From contig JASLOA010000027.1 in assembly GCA_030745755.1 (NCBI GenBank), forward strand, positions 62,001-126,000: a DNA stretch of 64,000 nt, given 5' to 3'. The notes below the pieces were generated by a model. The model saw only the letters and a list, made by a program, of their open reading frames with translations, had not been told where the DNA came from and ran no database searches. The position numbers and the translations under genes were made by a program. Shown piece by piece: positions 16,701-24,468 of the stretch. This DNA is from Kiritimatiellia bacterium (GTDB lineage Bacteria > Verrucomicrobiota > Kiritimatiellia > UBA8416 > JABMPJ01). The stretch's first letter is position 1. Every line of letters starts with the position of its first letter.

Positions 16701-17792
16701 GAGAAGACCGCAGCGGGGCAAGAGGAGGCGATGAGAGCCAAGGACGAACTCCTGGCCGAGCGTGATGCCGCGCTTGCCGAGACCAACAGTGCTTTGGCAG
16801 GTCGGGACAAGGAACTTGCCGCGAAGGATGAGTCCATTGCGGAACGTGACCAGGCTTTGGCCGAGAAGGACCAAGCCGTGGCCGAGAAGGGCCGTGCCCT
16901 TGCCGCAAAGGAAGAAGAGCTGTCGGCTGCCCAGGCAGCCCTGTCCGCCGCGGAGGCGGCCACGGCGGAGGGCGTCGTTAAGTTGAAGGCGGACCTCGAG
17001 TCGGCCGCTAAGCTGAAAGACGATCACGACGGACTGCAGACCAAGTTGGAAGCCGAAGAGGCGCGGGTGAGGGAGCTTACCACAGAACTCGAGGAGGTCA
17101 TGGCTGGACGTGATCATGATCTCAAGACCAGGGATGAAGAGCTTGTGGCCGCGAAGGCAGCGCACGAGGCAGCAGAAGCCGCCAAGTCAGAGCATGAAGC
17201 GAAAGCGGGAGAGCATCTGGAAGTTGCCGGAAAGCTGAAAGGTGATCACGACGAACTGCAAGGCAGACTGGAAGCTGAGCAGGCGCGGGTGGAGACGCTC
17301 ACTGCGGAACTGGAGGCCGTCAAGGCTGACGCAGCAGACGTGCAGGCCACGTTCGCGGAAGTCTGCAAGAAGCAGGCGGCATCGGAACGTGCTCTGAAAG
17401 AGGCCAAGGCCAGGCTGGCCAAACCGGCCCCCGAACCCGAACCCGAGCCGGAACCGAAACCCGCAGAGCCTGCGGAGTGGTACCTGCGCTACGATGCAGA
17501 GAACATGTTGGGGCCGGTTTCATTCGACGACCTCCTGGCATGGGCCAAGGACTGTCGTGTGGCGCCCGATCACGACGTATCATCCGACAAGCTCTTCTGG
17601 GCCAAGGCCAGCGATGTGCCGGGCCTCGAGATGGAGTGGATGGTTACGCTGGCTGACGGAACGGACTACGGTCCCATCAACAAGCATGCGATCGACGACC
17701 TCATTGCCGATGAAGTCGCAGCGGAAGACGCTGAGCTGGTGCACTGCAAGACCGGCGAGAAACTCTCTGCCAGGGACATCAAGCCGGAGTAG
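13737..17792 (+). CDS. Giant coiled-coil protein with paired GYF-like modules at both ends
   Basis: A 1351-residue acidic protein without signal peptide or membrane segment. Residues about 19-118 hold two GYF_2/DUF4339-like repeats (DNMTYGPVALTTVSQW..., then NGDKYGPFNLQALAQLV...TGESL). Residues about 1246-1351 hold a matching pair (NMLGPVSFDDLLAW..., then GTDYGPINKHAIDDLI...TGEKL). Between them lie an Ala/Pro/acidic linker, roughly 1040 residues of heptad-rich Glu/Ala/Leu/Lys coiled coil with repeated segments such as ALAEKD and ERDQAL, and a short EPEPEPEP hinge. ATG 13737 is chosen because AGGGAG precedes it by 6 nt; a GTG at 13683 would add 18 residues. A structural or scaffolding role is likely, but the partner is unknown. 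Confidence 0.85.
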   Translation: MSKILDRLKSVGENSGRCHVRVSDNMTYGPVALTTVSQWAEQGRITAESEISFDRKEWVRADAIPELGLDWIAAENGDKYGPFNLQALAQLVRRGIVTPDAKVTHRETGESLDVPQALERAGAARPLDAAAARLLDSDQAPAAPQSLVSSAATMAPELPSEQESTGCDEPQPEAAADDDAEEQNEKSARVTELESACSTLRGENTEFASKLEVAVTKQSEAEIALEKSEEESQRLSERIAGLESELNELRTTLGERQEEVELLNQTREVEQGSAGSEIQGLKDGLAAATRRLDERETELGGEISGLQAELAETREKAAAREAENGLKVDQLSGEISQLSERLASTDASLKEERRDTGTLKSELEIARQEVTAQEKQLIKLTEELKARDEKVATLEQDHETLSEKASAVEEVVTEKASEISIVQAAMQERAREAEALKTALAEAEKAHQAREEELAGARAAVMEHAEVSSKADGERQQLRAQVASLEKSLVARDDALKAKSGALAKREEDLASRDAELKEVRKALAAVEASVSQKQAVSRADQTAADSLKDDNVALGDTLNGLKADAEALRSKLEEKHAHVTELTLEMERTRGAMEETNADRDRLQLDITELQAELNERVSELTETRTALEQATAEADGEVNAEVEALKAKLAEQIAAHEATSSQQADQSSSLVRERRQLEERVAKLEQALAAKDEAITVRESALKGRDAALAEKDEVIAHRDEALAERKAKLAEVEAALVEAAQRAAAEQAAAEAMTAECDARGSGLEALQSELAAQKAAVESLEAQRGELHNRWESEQSRATAISEELEQARSAVTEAKGEQDSAQQSLSQLRADLDESVSRLTTLQTDVESATQREETALSELQAVKAEKDEIMQELETVRPLQEAARAELEQLREEKQEVLEKLEVAESARAEAGTELQQLQEEQDRSRSEFEETDAARVAETEKLKTELSEQSSMHASAIAEQVALVSSATEARQQLEVRTAELEKTAAGQEEAMRAKDELLAERDAALAETNSALAGRDKELAAKDESIAERDQALAEKDQAVAEKGRALAAKEEELSAAQAALSAAEAATAEGVVKLKADLESAAKLKDDHDGLQTKLEAEEARVRELTTELEEVMAGRDHDLKTRDEELVAAKAAHEAAEAAKSEHEAKAGEHLEVAGKLKGDHDELQGRLEAEQARVETLTAELEAVKADAADVQATFAEVCKKQAASERALKEAKARLAKPAPEPEPEPEPKPAEPAEWYLRYDAENMLGPVSFDDLLAWAKDCRVAPDHDVSSDKLFWAKASDVPGLEMEWMVTLADGTDYGPINKHAIDDLIADEVAAEDAELVHCKTGEKLSARDIKPE

Positions 17793-17816
17793 CCTTTCCG
17801 GATTCATCAACGGCAA

Positions 17817-17842
17817 GGTAGGGCCCGCTCTCCGAGCGGGCC
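17817..17842. repeat. GGTAGGGC-type hairpin with TCC loop
   Basis: A GGTA head is followed by GGCCCGCTC (17822-17830), loop TCC and GAGCGGGCC (17834-17842). It sits between two converging gene ends and may help termination, although no T-tract follows. It belongs to a family also seen at 35522, 48573 and 59339. Confidence 0.75.
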
Positions 17843-17861
17843 GCAGCGCAACCAGCTCGCG

Positions 17862-18668
17862 CTACCTGCGTGCCGCCTTCTCTTCGTCCTTCACCGCATT
17901 CCAATGTGCGTCGAGCACTTTAAGCCCACACTCGTGCAGCACCTGTCCGTTGTCCTTGACCCGTTGCTCAACGCCCTGAAAGCGCCGGATGAATTTGTCG
18001 CAGGTCTTGCGCAGTGCCTCTTCGGCATTGATGCCGGAGAACCGCGCCAGGTTGACTACCGCGAAGAGGAGATCGCCCAGCTCTTCGGTTAAGTGTTCGG
18101 TGTCGTCCGCCTGCATGGCTTCACGCGTTTCAGCTAATTCCTCATCAATCTTGGCAGCAACATCGCGGATCTCGTCCCAGTCGAACCCCACACGCGCCGC
18201 ACGACTCTGCAGGCGTTGGGCTTTCTGAAGGGCGGGAAGATGACGCGGGATGCCGGCCAGGGTTGAGCGGCCCCCTTTCTCTTTCGCTTTGAGCTGCTCC
18301 CAGTTCGCGAGCACCTCGTCGCTGTCGGCCACGTCGACATCGCCGAACACGTGTGGGTGCCGGTAGATGAGCTTGTCGGCAATGCGGTGCGCCACGTCGT
18401 CAAACGTGAACGCGCCTTCCTCGCCGCGAATGCGGGCATGCAGTGCGATCTGCAACAACACGTCGCCCAACTCTTCGGCATGATCCTCGGGGGTGCCATC
18501 ATCGAGGGCATCGAGTACCTCGTAGCACTCCTCGACCAGGTAGGGCTTCAGAGTTTCCAGGGTCTGTTCGCGGTCCCACGGGCAGCCGCCTTCGCCGCGC
18601 AAGCGGTCGACGACAGTCAGGAGGCGGTCAATGCCGCGCTCCGGGAGCGGGGCGGTGCTTGGGCTCAT
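17862..18668 (-). CDS. mazG: Nucleoside triphosphate pyrophosphohydrolase MazG
   Basis: A 268-residue MazG that hydrolyses (d)NTPs to monophosphates and PPi. It contains two MazG folds, with GGCPWDREQTLETLKPYLVEE early and metal-binding EELGD in both halves (HAEELGDVLLQ, TEELGDLLFA). The ATG at 18668 overlaps the thiC stop by 4 nt (ATGA), so it is translationally coupled. An upstream in-frame start at 18722 would lie within thiC and is rejected. Third gene of a HAD-like, thiC, mazG unit; the functional link to thiamine synthesis is unclear. Confidence 0.92.
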   Translation of the reverse strand: MSPSTAPLPERGIDRLLTVVDRLRGEGGCPWDREQTLETLKPYLVEECYEVLDALDDGTPEDHAEELGDVLLQIALHARIRGEEGAFTFDDVAHRIADKLIYRHPHVFGDVDVADSDEVLANWEQLKAKEKGGRSTLAGIPRHLPALQKAQRLQSRAARVGFDWDEIRDVAAKIDEELAETREAMQADDTEHLTEELGDLLFAVVNLARFSGINAEEALRKTCDKFIRRFQGVEQRVKDNGQVLHECGLKVLDAHWNAVKDEEKAARR

Positions 18669-19954
18669 TGTTCGTCCAGAATCTGCTGGGTGTTGCGCAC
18701 GGCGCAAAAATCCTTGCCGCACATGGAACAGAAATCCGATTCGTCGTCATCGGACTCCACGCGCGCGGCTTCGTAGCGGGCGCGGGCGCCCTCGCCGTCG
18801 AGCGCGAGGTCGAACTGCTGATCCCAATCAAAGGCGCGCCGTGCACGGGACATGGCGTCGTCCCGCTCGCGCGCACCGGGCAGACCGCGTGCCACGTCGG
18901 CGGCATGGGCGGCAATGCGGTAGGCAATCACGCCCTCCTTAACATCCTTGGCGGTCGGCAGTCCGAGATGCTCCGCCGGCGTGACGTAGCAGAGCAGGGA
19001 GGCGCCGTGGAAAGCGGCTGCGGTGGCCCCTATTGCCGACGTGATGTGGTCATAGCCAGGAGCAATGTCGGTCACCACGGGTCCAAGCACATAGAAGGGC
19101 GCTTCATCACAGACGCGTTGCTCGCGCTCCATGTTCATCTGGATCTGGTCGAAGGGCACGTGGCCGGGTCCTTCAACCATAACCTGGACCCCAGCTTCGC
19201 GACTACGCGTGACCAGTTCGCCCAGCACATCCAGCTCAGCAAACTGAGCGTCATCACTGGCGTCGGCCAGGCAGCCGGGGCGCAGGCCGTCACCCAGTGA
19301 GAGGGTGACGTCATGTTCACGGCAGATATCAAGGATGGCATCCCAGTTGGTGTAGAGCGGGTTCTCCTGGTCATGCTTGGCCATCCAGCGCGCCAGGATC
19401 GCGCCGCCGCGGCTGGCAATGCCCATGATGCGCTTGAGCGCCAGGTCCACGTGGCTGCGCAGGAGTCCGGCATGAATCGTCATGAAGTCGACGCCCTGCT
19501 CGGCCTGGTCACGAATCACCGTGAGCATGAGCTCGGAAGAAATGGCATCGGTGTTGCCGTCAATGCGGGAAAGGGCCTCATAGATGGGGACGGTTCCGAA
19601 CGGGGCAGGGCAGATGTCCAGGAGTCCGCGTCGCAGTGCGCCCAGGTCGGGGCCGACACTGAGATCCATGACAAAATCGGCACCCGCTTCGAGTGCCGTG
19701 GTGACTTTCGTCTGTTCCTCTTCGAGGCACGACTTGTCGGCCGAGCGGCCAAGGTTGGCATTAACCTTGGTGCGGAAACGTCGCCCCACTACCTCGGGAC
19801 TGAGCCTGGTATGCGCCGGGTTGGCCGGCAGAACGGCCCGTCCGGAAGCGAGCAGGGCGCGGACCTCATCAACCGGAACGTTCTCTTTTACTGCTACCGC
19901 CTCCATCTGGGCGGTGACAGCGCCATCCCGCGCGCGGAGTAGTTGCGTGCTCAT
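18665..19954 (-). CDS. thiC: Phosphomethylpyrimidine synthase ThiC
   Basis: A 429-residue radical SAM enzyme that converts aminoimidazole ribotide to HMP-phosphate, the pyrimidine branch of thiamine synthesis. The core motifs are VNANLGRSADK, DFMTIHAG and MVEGPGHVPFDQI. The non-canonical C-terminal cluster motif CSMCGKDFC binds the [4Fe-4S]. The start ATG overlaps the upstream HAD-like stop by 4 nt. No TPP-riboswitch sequence was recognised before the operon, which is unusual for thiC. Length fits the short bacterial form that lacks the extended N-terminal domain. Confidence 0.95.
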   Translation of the reverse strand: MSTQLLRARDGAVTAQMEAVAVKENVPVDEVRALLASGRAVLPANPAHTRLSPEVVGRRFRTKVNANLGRSADKSCLEEEQTKVTTALEAGADFVMDLSVGPDLGALRRGLLDICPAPFGTVPIYEALSRIDGNTDAISSELMLTVIRDQAEQGVDFMTIHAGLLRSHVDLALKRIMGIASRGGAILARWMAKHDQENPLYTNWDAILDICREHDVTLSLGDGLRPGCLADASDDAQFAELDVLGELVTRSREAGVQVMVEGPGHVPFDQIQMNMEREQRVCDEAPFYVLGPVVTDIAPGYDHITSAIGATAAAFHGASLLCYVTPAEHLGLPTAKDVKEGVIAYRIAAHAADVARGLPGARERDDAMSRARRAFDWDQQFDLALDGEGARARYEAARVESDDDESDFCSMCGKDFCAVRNTQQILDEQ

Positions 19955-20673
19955 GGATGAACGGCCAGCGTGTCCAGGATCGCCTTGGTGGCGCCGTCAT
20001 CGAGCGCATCAAGAATGGTGTCTGTTCCGCCGAAGTCCTGGAAAGAGGTGTAGTCGTCGGGAATGACAATACAGCGCATCCCCGATGCGACGGCGGCGAG
20101 GGAACTGCTGCTGCTGGTGGTCAGTACCACGCATGAAGGAATCAGCGCCTCCATGGACCGGGCGGCCGACTTCCAGGCTTTGGATTCACTGGTTCCCGCA
20201 TCGCTTTCCAAGGCGACCACGGCGCCTTCTTCAGGCTCTCCGATGTCGAGCTTGGCGTAGAGCTGCAGCGCGGCGTCCTGGTCCAGGTCGCTCACGGCCC
20301 CAATCTTGTAACCTTCAGCCAGGGCTTTCTTCAGGAGACCGGCCAGTGCAGCGGGTGACTTCGGTGTGTTGTCCACCAGCGAGGCGCGGATGCCCTGCAG
20401 GATTTCCGGAACCAATTTCTCGGCCGAGACGCGGGGATGTCCGAGGAGCTCGAGAAGCTTGGGCAGCCCCTTTTCGATGGGTTGGTCTACGCAGCAGCGC
20501 GAGAAGAGAACCGGCGTGAGCTTCATGTCTTTATCGGCCAGCACGCTCTTCAGCACATCGAAAACGACCTTACGGCCCTGGAACCCGATGTTCTCCAGTT
20601 CAAACAGCAACGCAATCGTCGGTGTGTCTTGTTCCTCTTGGATCTCTTCAGGAGCAGTAATCTCGTCAGCCAT
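19951..20673 (-). CDS. HAD-superfamily-like protein lacking catalytic acids
   Basis: A 240-residue protein with the overall order of a beta-phosphoglucomutase-like HAD phosphatase. The family motifs are altered. The motif I position reads ALLFELENIG, with Glu in place of the nucleophile and acid/base Asp. The motif IV position reads VLTTSSSSSLAAVASGM, where active enzymes have an acidic EDS-type pair. A Ser in GAVSDLD and a Lys in ESKAWKSA remain in the motif II and III places. This suggests a binding or regulatory pseudoenzyme. It is first in the operon and overlaps thiC by 4 nt. The HAD assignment is pattern-based and moderate; the function is unknown. Confidence 0.65.
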   Translation of the reverse strand: MADEITAPEEIQEEQDTPTIALLFELENIGFQGRKVVFDVLKSVLADKDMKLTPVLFSRCCVDQPIEKGLPKLLELLGHPRVSAEKLVPEILQGIRASLVDNTPKSPAALAGLLKKALAEGYKIGAVSDLDQDAALQLYAKLDIGEPEEGAVVALESDAGTSESKAWKSAARSMEALIPSCVVLTTSSSSSLAAVASGMRCIVIPDDYTSFQDFGGTDTILDALDDGATKAILDTLAVHP

Positions 20674-20709
20674 GGTTCCCTCATCTCTTAGTATGCACTC
20701 AAACCGGGA

Positions 20710-20738
20710 ACCCTACGGCAGTTGGCAGCAGGAGTCAA
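20710..20738 (-). promoter_or_regulatory. Possible promoter of the HAD-thiC-mazG operon
   Basis: On the minus strand TTGACT (20738-20733), a 17-nt spacer and TAGGGT (20715-20710). The -10 match is weak (3/6), so this is tentative. The transcript start would be about 30-40 nt before the ATG at 20673, leaving no room for a riboswitch. Confidence 0.3.
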
Positions 20739-20893
20739 GCCACCGGCGCAACGTATACACGGCTCCTATCGTCCAATATTCCTGTTTGCGCATCGCGGCG
20801 GGCCGTGAGTAGACTGCCGGGAGCTTGTGACTACCCCGGGCCCGCCCTTCATGGTGTGATTGGACTCAGGAGCAACGAAGAGGAAGCGACGCT

Positions 20894-21556
20894 ATGAGCA
20901 TTGCCGACCAAGCATCATATCTCTCAGAAATCTCCGGGATACTCAGGAGCCACTGGCCCGAGAACCGCACGGTCAACATCGTATGCCATGGGCATAGCGT
21001 GCCCGCCGGGTATTTCGCTACGCCAATGGTGGACACCATGAATGCCTACCCGTACCTGCTTCACCTCGCGCTGAAGCACCGGTTCCCATTTGCGGTTATG
21101 AATGTCATCGTTTCAGCCATCGGGGGCGAGAACTCCGCATCCGGTGCGGAGCGATTCGAACGCGATGTCCTCTGTCACCGGCCGGATGTGGTAATCATTG
21201 ACTATGGTCTGAACGACCGGGGTATGGGGCTTGAGCGCTCGCGCGAGTGTTGGTCAAGAATGATCGAGGCCTCGCTCCGGTCGGGATCCAAGCTGCTGCT
21301 TCTCACGCCCACGCCTGATACGACACAGGCCTCGGCGTATGAGGGCGAAGATAGGGGGCAACTCGGCGAGCATGCCGACCAGATTCGTCAGCTTGCCGCC
21401 GACTATGGCGTGGGACTTGCCGACAGTCTGAGCGCGTGTTTGGACTATAGCGCGACGGCAGATCTCTCAGACATCCTGTCGTGGAGTAACCACCCGAACC
21501 GGACCGGCCACGAGCTCGTCACGAAAGAGCTTTTGCGCTGGTTCCCGGCCGGATAG
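20894..21556 (+). CDS. SGNH/GDSL-family hydrolase
   Basis: A 220-residue cytoplasmic esterase-like protein. Block I is GHSVPAGY, with the GDS Asp replaced by His but the Ser kept. Block III is DYGLNDRG with its Asn, and the C-terminal His is in SNHPNRTGHEL. The substrate is unknown; relatives deacetylate sugars or lipids. A weak AGGAAG lies upstream of the ATG. Its last 38 nt overlap the convergent mtfA end. Confidence 0.8.
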   Translation: MSIADQASYLSEISGILRSHWPENRTVNIVCHGHSVPAGYFATPMVDTMNAYPYLLHLALKHRFPFAVMNVIVSAIGGENSASGAERFERDVLCHRPDVVIIDYGLNDRGMGLERSRECWSRMIEASLRSGSKLLLLTPTPDTTQASAYEGEDRGQLGEHADQIRQLAADYGVGLADSLSACLDYSATADLSDILSWSNHPNRTGHELVTKELLRWFPAG

Positions 21557-22409
21557 GCGCCGCACCGAGTTGCGGGTTCAGATGTTCTGCCTCTTCCCAC
21601 TCCAGTGGGTCTATTCGGTAGTAGTGTCTTAACTCTTCGTATAGGTCGGGGCGCTTGCGATGGAGCTGGACGGGCTTCTCGAAGAAGGCTTCCGTCGCGG
21701 TGGCAAAGAACTCGGCGGAATTGGTGGCCCCGTATTCGTCGATGACGGTGGGTTTGTGTTTGGCTACGCGTTTGAGGAAGGATTTGTACTCGCGGGTCAG
21801 ACAGCGGGCCCATGCGCTATAGCATGACAAGCTATCCAGAACGGGTGTGCCATCTGCCACCCCATCGGCCTGGTCGAGTTGGTGTGCGAACTCGTGGAGC
21901 ACGACGTTGTGACCGTCATCAAAGTTGCGCGCTCCGCCCCGCACGCTATCCCAGGCCAACACCACCGCGCCGGTCTGCCACGACTCACCGAGGCGCACCG
22001 ATCGCTCTTCGTTCTGTGCCCCGAACAGGCCCTTGCCGCCCGCCACATAGGTGTGGGGATACACGAGCACCGACTTCAGCTTCGGGTAACACTTCGAGCC
22101 GCGTCCGAGCAACAGGAGACAGGCCTGGCCGGCAACCGTCACCCGTACCTCGTCCGTAATCTCCTGCCCGCCGCACCCCTCGAACTGCTTCGCGTCCAGA
22201 AACAGATTGATGTATCCGTCCAGCTTGCTCTGCAGGGCCTCGGGAAGTGAAGTGTATGGCGGCAGGTTTCGCACGAGAATCTCCCGCCACTCCGGCGGCA
22301 ATGGCGAGGCCTTCAATCGCCTGCGCCTTGCGATCTGCCTTGCCCGACTGATCAGCCACACCGTCACGGCCAATGCGGCAATGATGAAGACTATGTATCC
22401 CTGCGCCAT
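21519..22409 (-). CDS. mtfA: MtfA-family zinc peptidase (M90)
   Basis: A 296-residue protein starting with a hydrophobic segment (YIVFIIAALAVTVWLIS), which could anchor it in the membrane, followed by basic RARQIARRRRL. The zinc site is HEFAHQLDQADG and a downstream conserved Glu lies in TNSAEFFATATEAFFEKP. The domain begins LPPEWREILVRNLPPYTSLP. In E. coli MtfA is a soluble peptidase that binds Mlc and influences glucose uptake; here there is no PTS gene nearby and the N-terminal anchor differs, so the role is open. The 3' end overlaps the convergent SGNH gene. Confidence 0.88.
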   Translation of the reverse strand: MAQGYIVFIIAALAVTVWLISRARQIARRRRLKASPLPPEWREILVRNLPPYTSLPEALQSKLDGYINLFLDAKQFEGCGGQEITDEVRVTVAGQACLLLLGRGSKCYPKLKSVLVYPHTYVAGGKGLFGAQNEERSVRLGESWQTGAVVLAWDSVRGGARNFDDGHNVVLHEFAHQLDQADGVADGTPVLDSLSCYSAWARCLTREYKSFLKRVAKHKPTVIDEYGATNSAEFFATATEAFFEKPVQLHRKRPDLYEELRHYYRIDPLEWEEAEHLNPQLGAAPIRPGTSAKALS

Positions 22410-22539
22410 GCTGCCCCTGTTTCTCCCTGCGACTATAGGTACACGAGAACAATGTCGTCGAGGGATTCCTTAGACTGTGTACCATGAACGGCAAGAAGAT
22501 GGATCGAGTGAAGGCGATCCGGTGAAGCCGGCGTCTCGG

Positions 22540-23718
22540 TTACGCTCGGGGCGGTATGAGCGAAACCAGCTCTGCATACAGGTCATGCACAATCTGGCGG
22601 TAGGCGGTCAGACTGAAGTCTTTGCGGGCGCGGGCGGCGCCGGCTTCGCCGAGGGAGCGGGCGTGGTCGGGGTTGGACGCCAGCTCCTGCATTCCGGTTG
22701 CGAACGCTGCGGGGGTCGGATCGGCCAGCAGCGCGATATCGGAGGTCATGACCTGGGTGTGCGAGTCGATCGTCGTGGCCAGTACCGGTTTGCCGGAGGC
22801 CAGGTAGGAGTAGACTTTCATCGGCGTGTTACCGCCCTTGATGCGGGGCGAGACGAGAATGTCGGCCTGTTGCAGTAGGAGCGGGAGTTGTGCGACCGGG
22901 CGGGTACCGGTCAGTACGATTCGGTCGGCGCTGTTGAGCTGCGCCACCTTCTGTCGGTAGGCCTCCACATCGCCCGCGGCACCGCCCACGATCAGCAGGG
23001 AGCCTGCGCCACCCTCGGCACAGTGCCGGTCGAACGCCTCGACCATCAGATCAATGCCCTGGTAACGCTCAAGATTACCTACATAAAGGAACACCGGGCC
23101 TTTCAGGGCGGGTAGGTCAAGGGCCGCAGTATCCGAGTCCGCATCATGCTCATCACCCATCGGCACATCGCGCAGAATCGCAACCTTCGCTGCACCGCTT
23201 TCGCGCGCAATGTCGGCCAGGTAGTCGCACACCGGGACCACGGCCGCCGCCCGCCGAATTGCCCGCTCTTCCAATACACACATGAACCGAAGAAGCGGGC
23301 GCATCCACGGAAGCTTCTCCACGATCTGGCGCGGCATGGAGGAATCCATATCAAAGATGTAGGGCAGTCCCGTCCGTTTCTGGATTCGCATGGCCATGAA
23401 GACCGATTCCTCGACCGCGTGAACGATGTCGTACCGGCCTTCACGCGCCATGCGCATCGCGGCGGGTGCCATCCATGCATCGCACAGGAGTTTCTTCAGC
23501 GTGAACCCCGGCTTGATGCCGTGCACACCCGGCGTCGCCGGACTGCGGTGGACGGTTACACTCGGGTGAATCTCGACATCATCGCCTTCATGATAGCAGA
23601 GCAGGTCGATCGTATGCCCGTCCTCCGCCAGTGTTTCCGCCAGCAGGCGCACGGCAATCGGCGTGCCGCGTTCCTGGTAGAACGGGTGCGGAGCCAGTAG
23701 CAGGATTCTCAACAGCAT
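22540..23718 (-). CDS. Glycosyltransferase family 4
   Basis: A 392-residue GT-B glycosyltransferase. The N-terminal donor-independent half starts RILLLAPHPFYQERGTPIAVR. The C-terminal half has FLYVGNLERYQGIDLMVEAF, LLIVGG and the nucleotide-sugar site SPRIKGGNTPMKVYSYLASGKPVLAT (read in two parts, the second from KVYSYL). AGAGGAG sits directly before the ATG at 23718, too close; the TTG at 23712 is better spaced and gives the typical MRILLLAP start. Acceptor and product are unknown. The next gene upstream, an SGNH hydrolase, ends 7 nt away, suggesting cotranscription. Confidence 0.88.
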   Translation of the reverse strand: MLLRILLLAPHPFYQERGTPIAVRLLAETLAEDGHTIDLLCYHEGDDVEIHPSVTVHRSPATPGVHGIKPGFTLKKLLCDAWMAPAAMRMAREGRYDIVHAVEESVFMAMRIQKRTGLPYIFDMDSSMPRQIVEKLPWMRPLLRFMCVLEERAIRRAAAVVPVCDYLADIARESGAAKVAILRDVPMGDEHDADSDTAALDLPALKGPVFLYVGNLERYQGIDLMVEAFDRHCAEGGAGSLLIVGGAAGDVEAYRQKVAQLNSADRIVLTGTRPVAQLPLLLQQADILVSPRIKGGNTPMKVYSYLASGKPVLATTIDSHTQVMTSDIALLADPTPAAFATGMQELASNPDHARSLGEAGAARARKDFSLTAYRQIVHDLYAELVSLIPPRA

Positions 23719-23724
23719 TCTCCT

Positions 23725-24360
23725 CTAGGCAATGGCCTTCACCGCGCGCAGCCACGATTGCGCGATCAGGGCGTGGCCGGCGGGGGTGGGGTGGACGCCG
23801 TCGGGCGCCCAGAACGCCGGGTCGCGCTTTTCTGCCGCGGCATTCATGATGCCATCCATCGGCACCAGGATCGCGTCGAACTCATCGGCAAGGGTGCGGA
23901 CCACCTGGATGCGGGGATCAAGATCGGCTCGCCAGGCCTTGCGGTCCTCCGGAAAGGGCAGGACAAAAGGCTCAATCAGAATGAGATGGGCGCCCAGCTT
24001 CTCACGGGTCTGGTTCAGGATGGTGCGGTAGCTGGCTTCGAAGGCCTCGGTCGAGGTGGGATCGCCGCTATCGAACGCGCGCCATGTGTCGTTGATGCCG
24101 ATCATAACCGACACCCAGTCCGGCTTCAGCTCAAGACAGTCGCGCTCCCATCGCTGCTCCAGGTCGGCCGCCCGGTTGCCGCTGATGCCGCGGTTGAGGA
24201 AGCGAACGTTCAGTTCCGGGCAGGCTGCCGAGAACCAGCTCGCGGCCATCATGGCATAGCCCGAACCCAGGTCTTCCGGATCCATTGCGCCACGTCCGGC
24301 ATCTGTAATGCTGTCACCTTGAAAAAGTACGGTTGAGCCAATTTCGATGAGGGGGTCCAT
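23725..24360 (-). CDS. SGNH/GDSL-family lipase/esterase
   Basis: A 211-residue enzyme with complete SGNH blocks: I is LFQGDSITDAGR, II is NRGISGNRAADL, III is VMIGINDTW and V is APDGVHPTPAGH. It is cytoplasmic by sequence. AAAGGAC precedes the ATG. It ends 7 nt before the GT4 gene on the same strand, so it may remove acyl groups from a glycan made by that enzyme; this is inference. Confidence 0.88.
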   Translation of the reverse strand: MDPLIEIGSTVLFQGDSITDAGRGAMDPEDLGSGYAMMAASWFSAACPELNVRFLNRGISGNRAADLEQRWERDCLELKPDWVSVMIGINDTWRAFDSGDPTSTEAFEASYRTILNQTREKLGAHLILIEPFVLPFPEDRKAWRADLDPRIQVVRTLADEFDAILVPMDGIMNAAAEKRDPAFWAPDGVHPTPAGHALIAQSWLRAVKAIA

Positions 24361-24468
24361 GAGATGTCCTTTCGATTTGCGCTAACGGTGCCGAATGCGC
24401 ATCGCGGCGTCAAGAAATGTCGAATCCCCATTTACACCGTCAGTGCTTCGCGGCATACTGCGAGCGTT

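Noticed and set aside
15077-16963. A 628-codon open frame on the minus strand inside the coiled-coil gene
   Set aside because: It is Ser/Ala-rich with no motif and is the reverse shadow of a GC-rich, Glu/Ala/Lys-biased coding sequence.
19955-20893. TPP riboswitch upstream of thiC or its operon
   Set aside because: I searched the sequence before 19954 and 20673 for the CTGAGA...ACCTGATC-type core and did not find it; thiC also directly overlaps the upstream gene.
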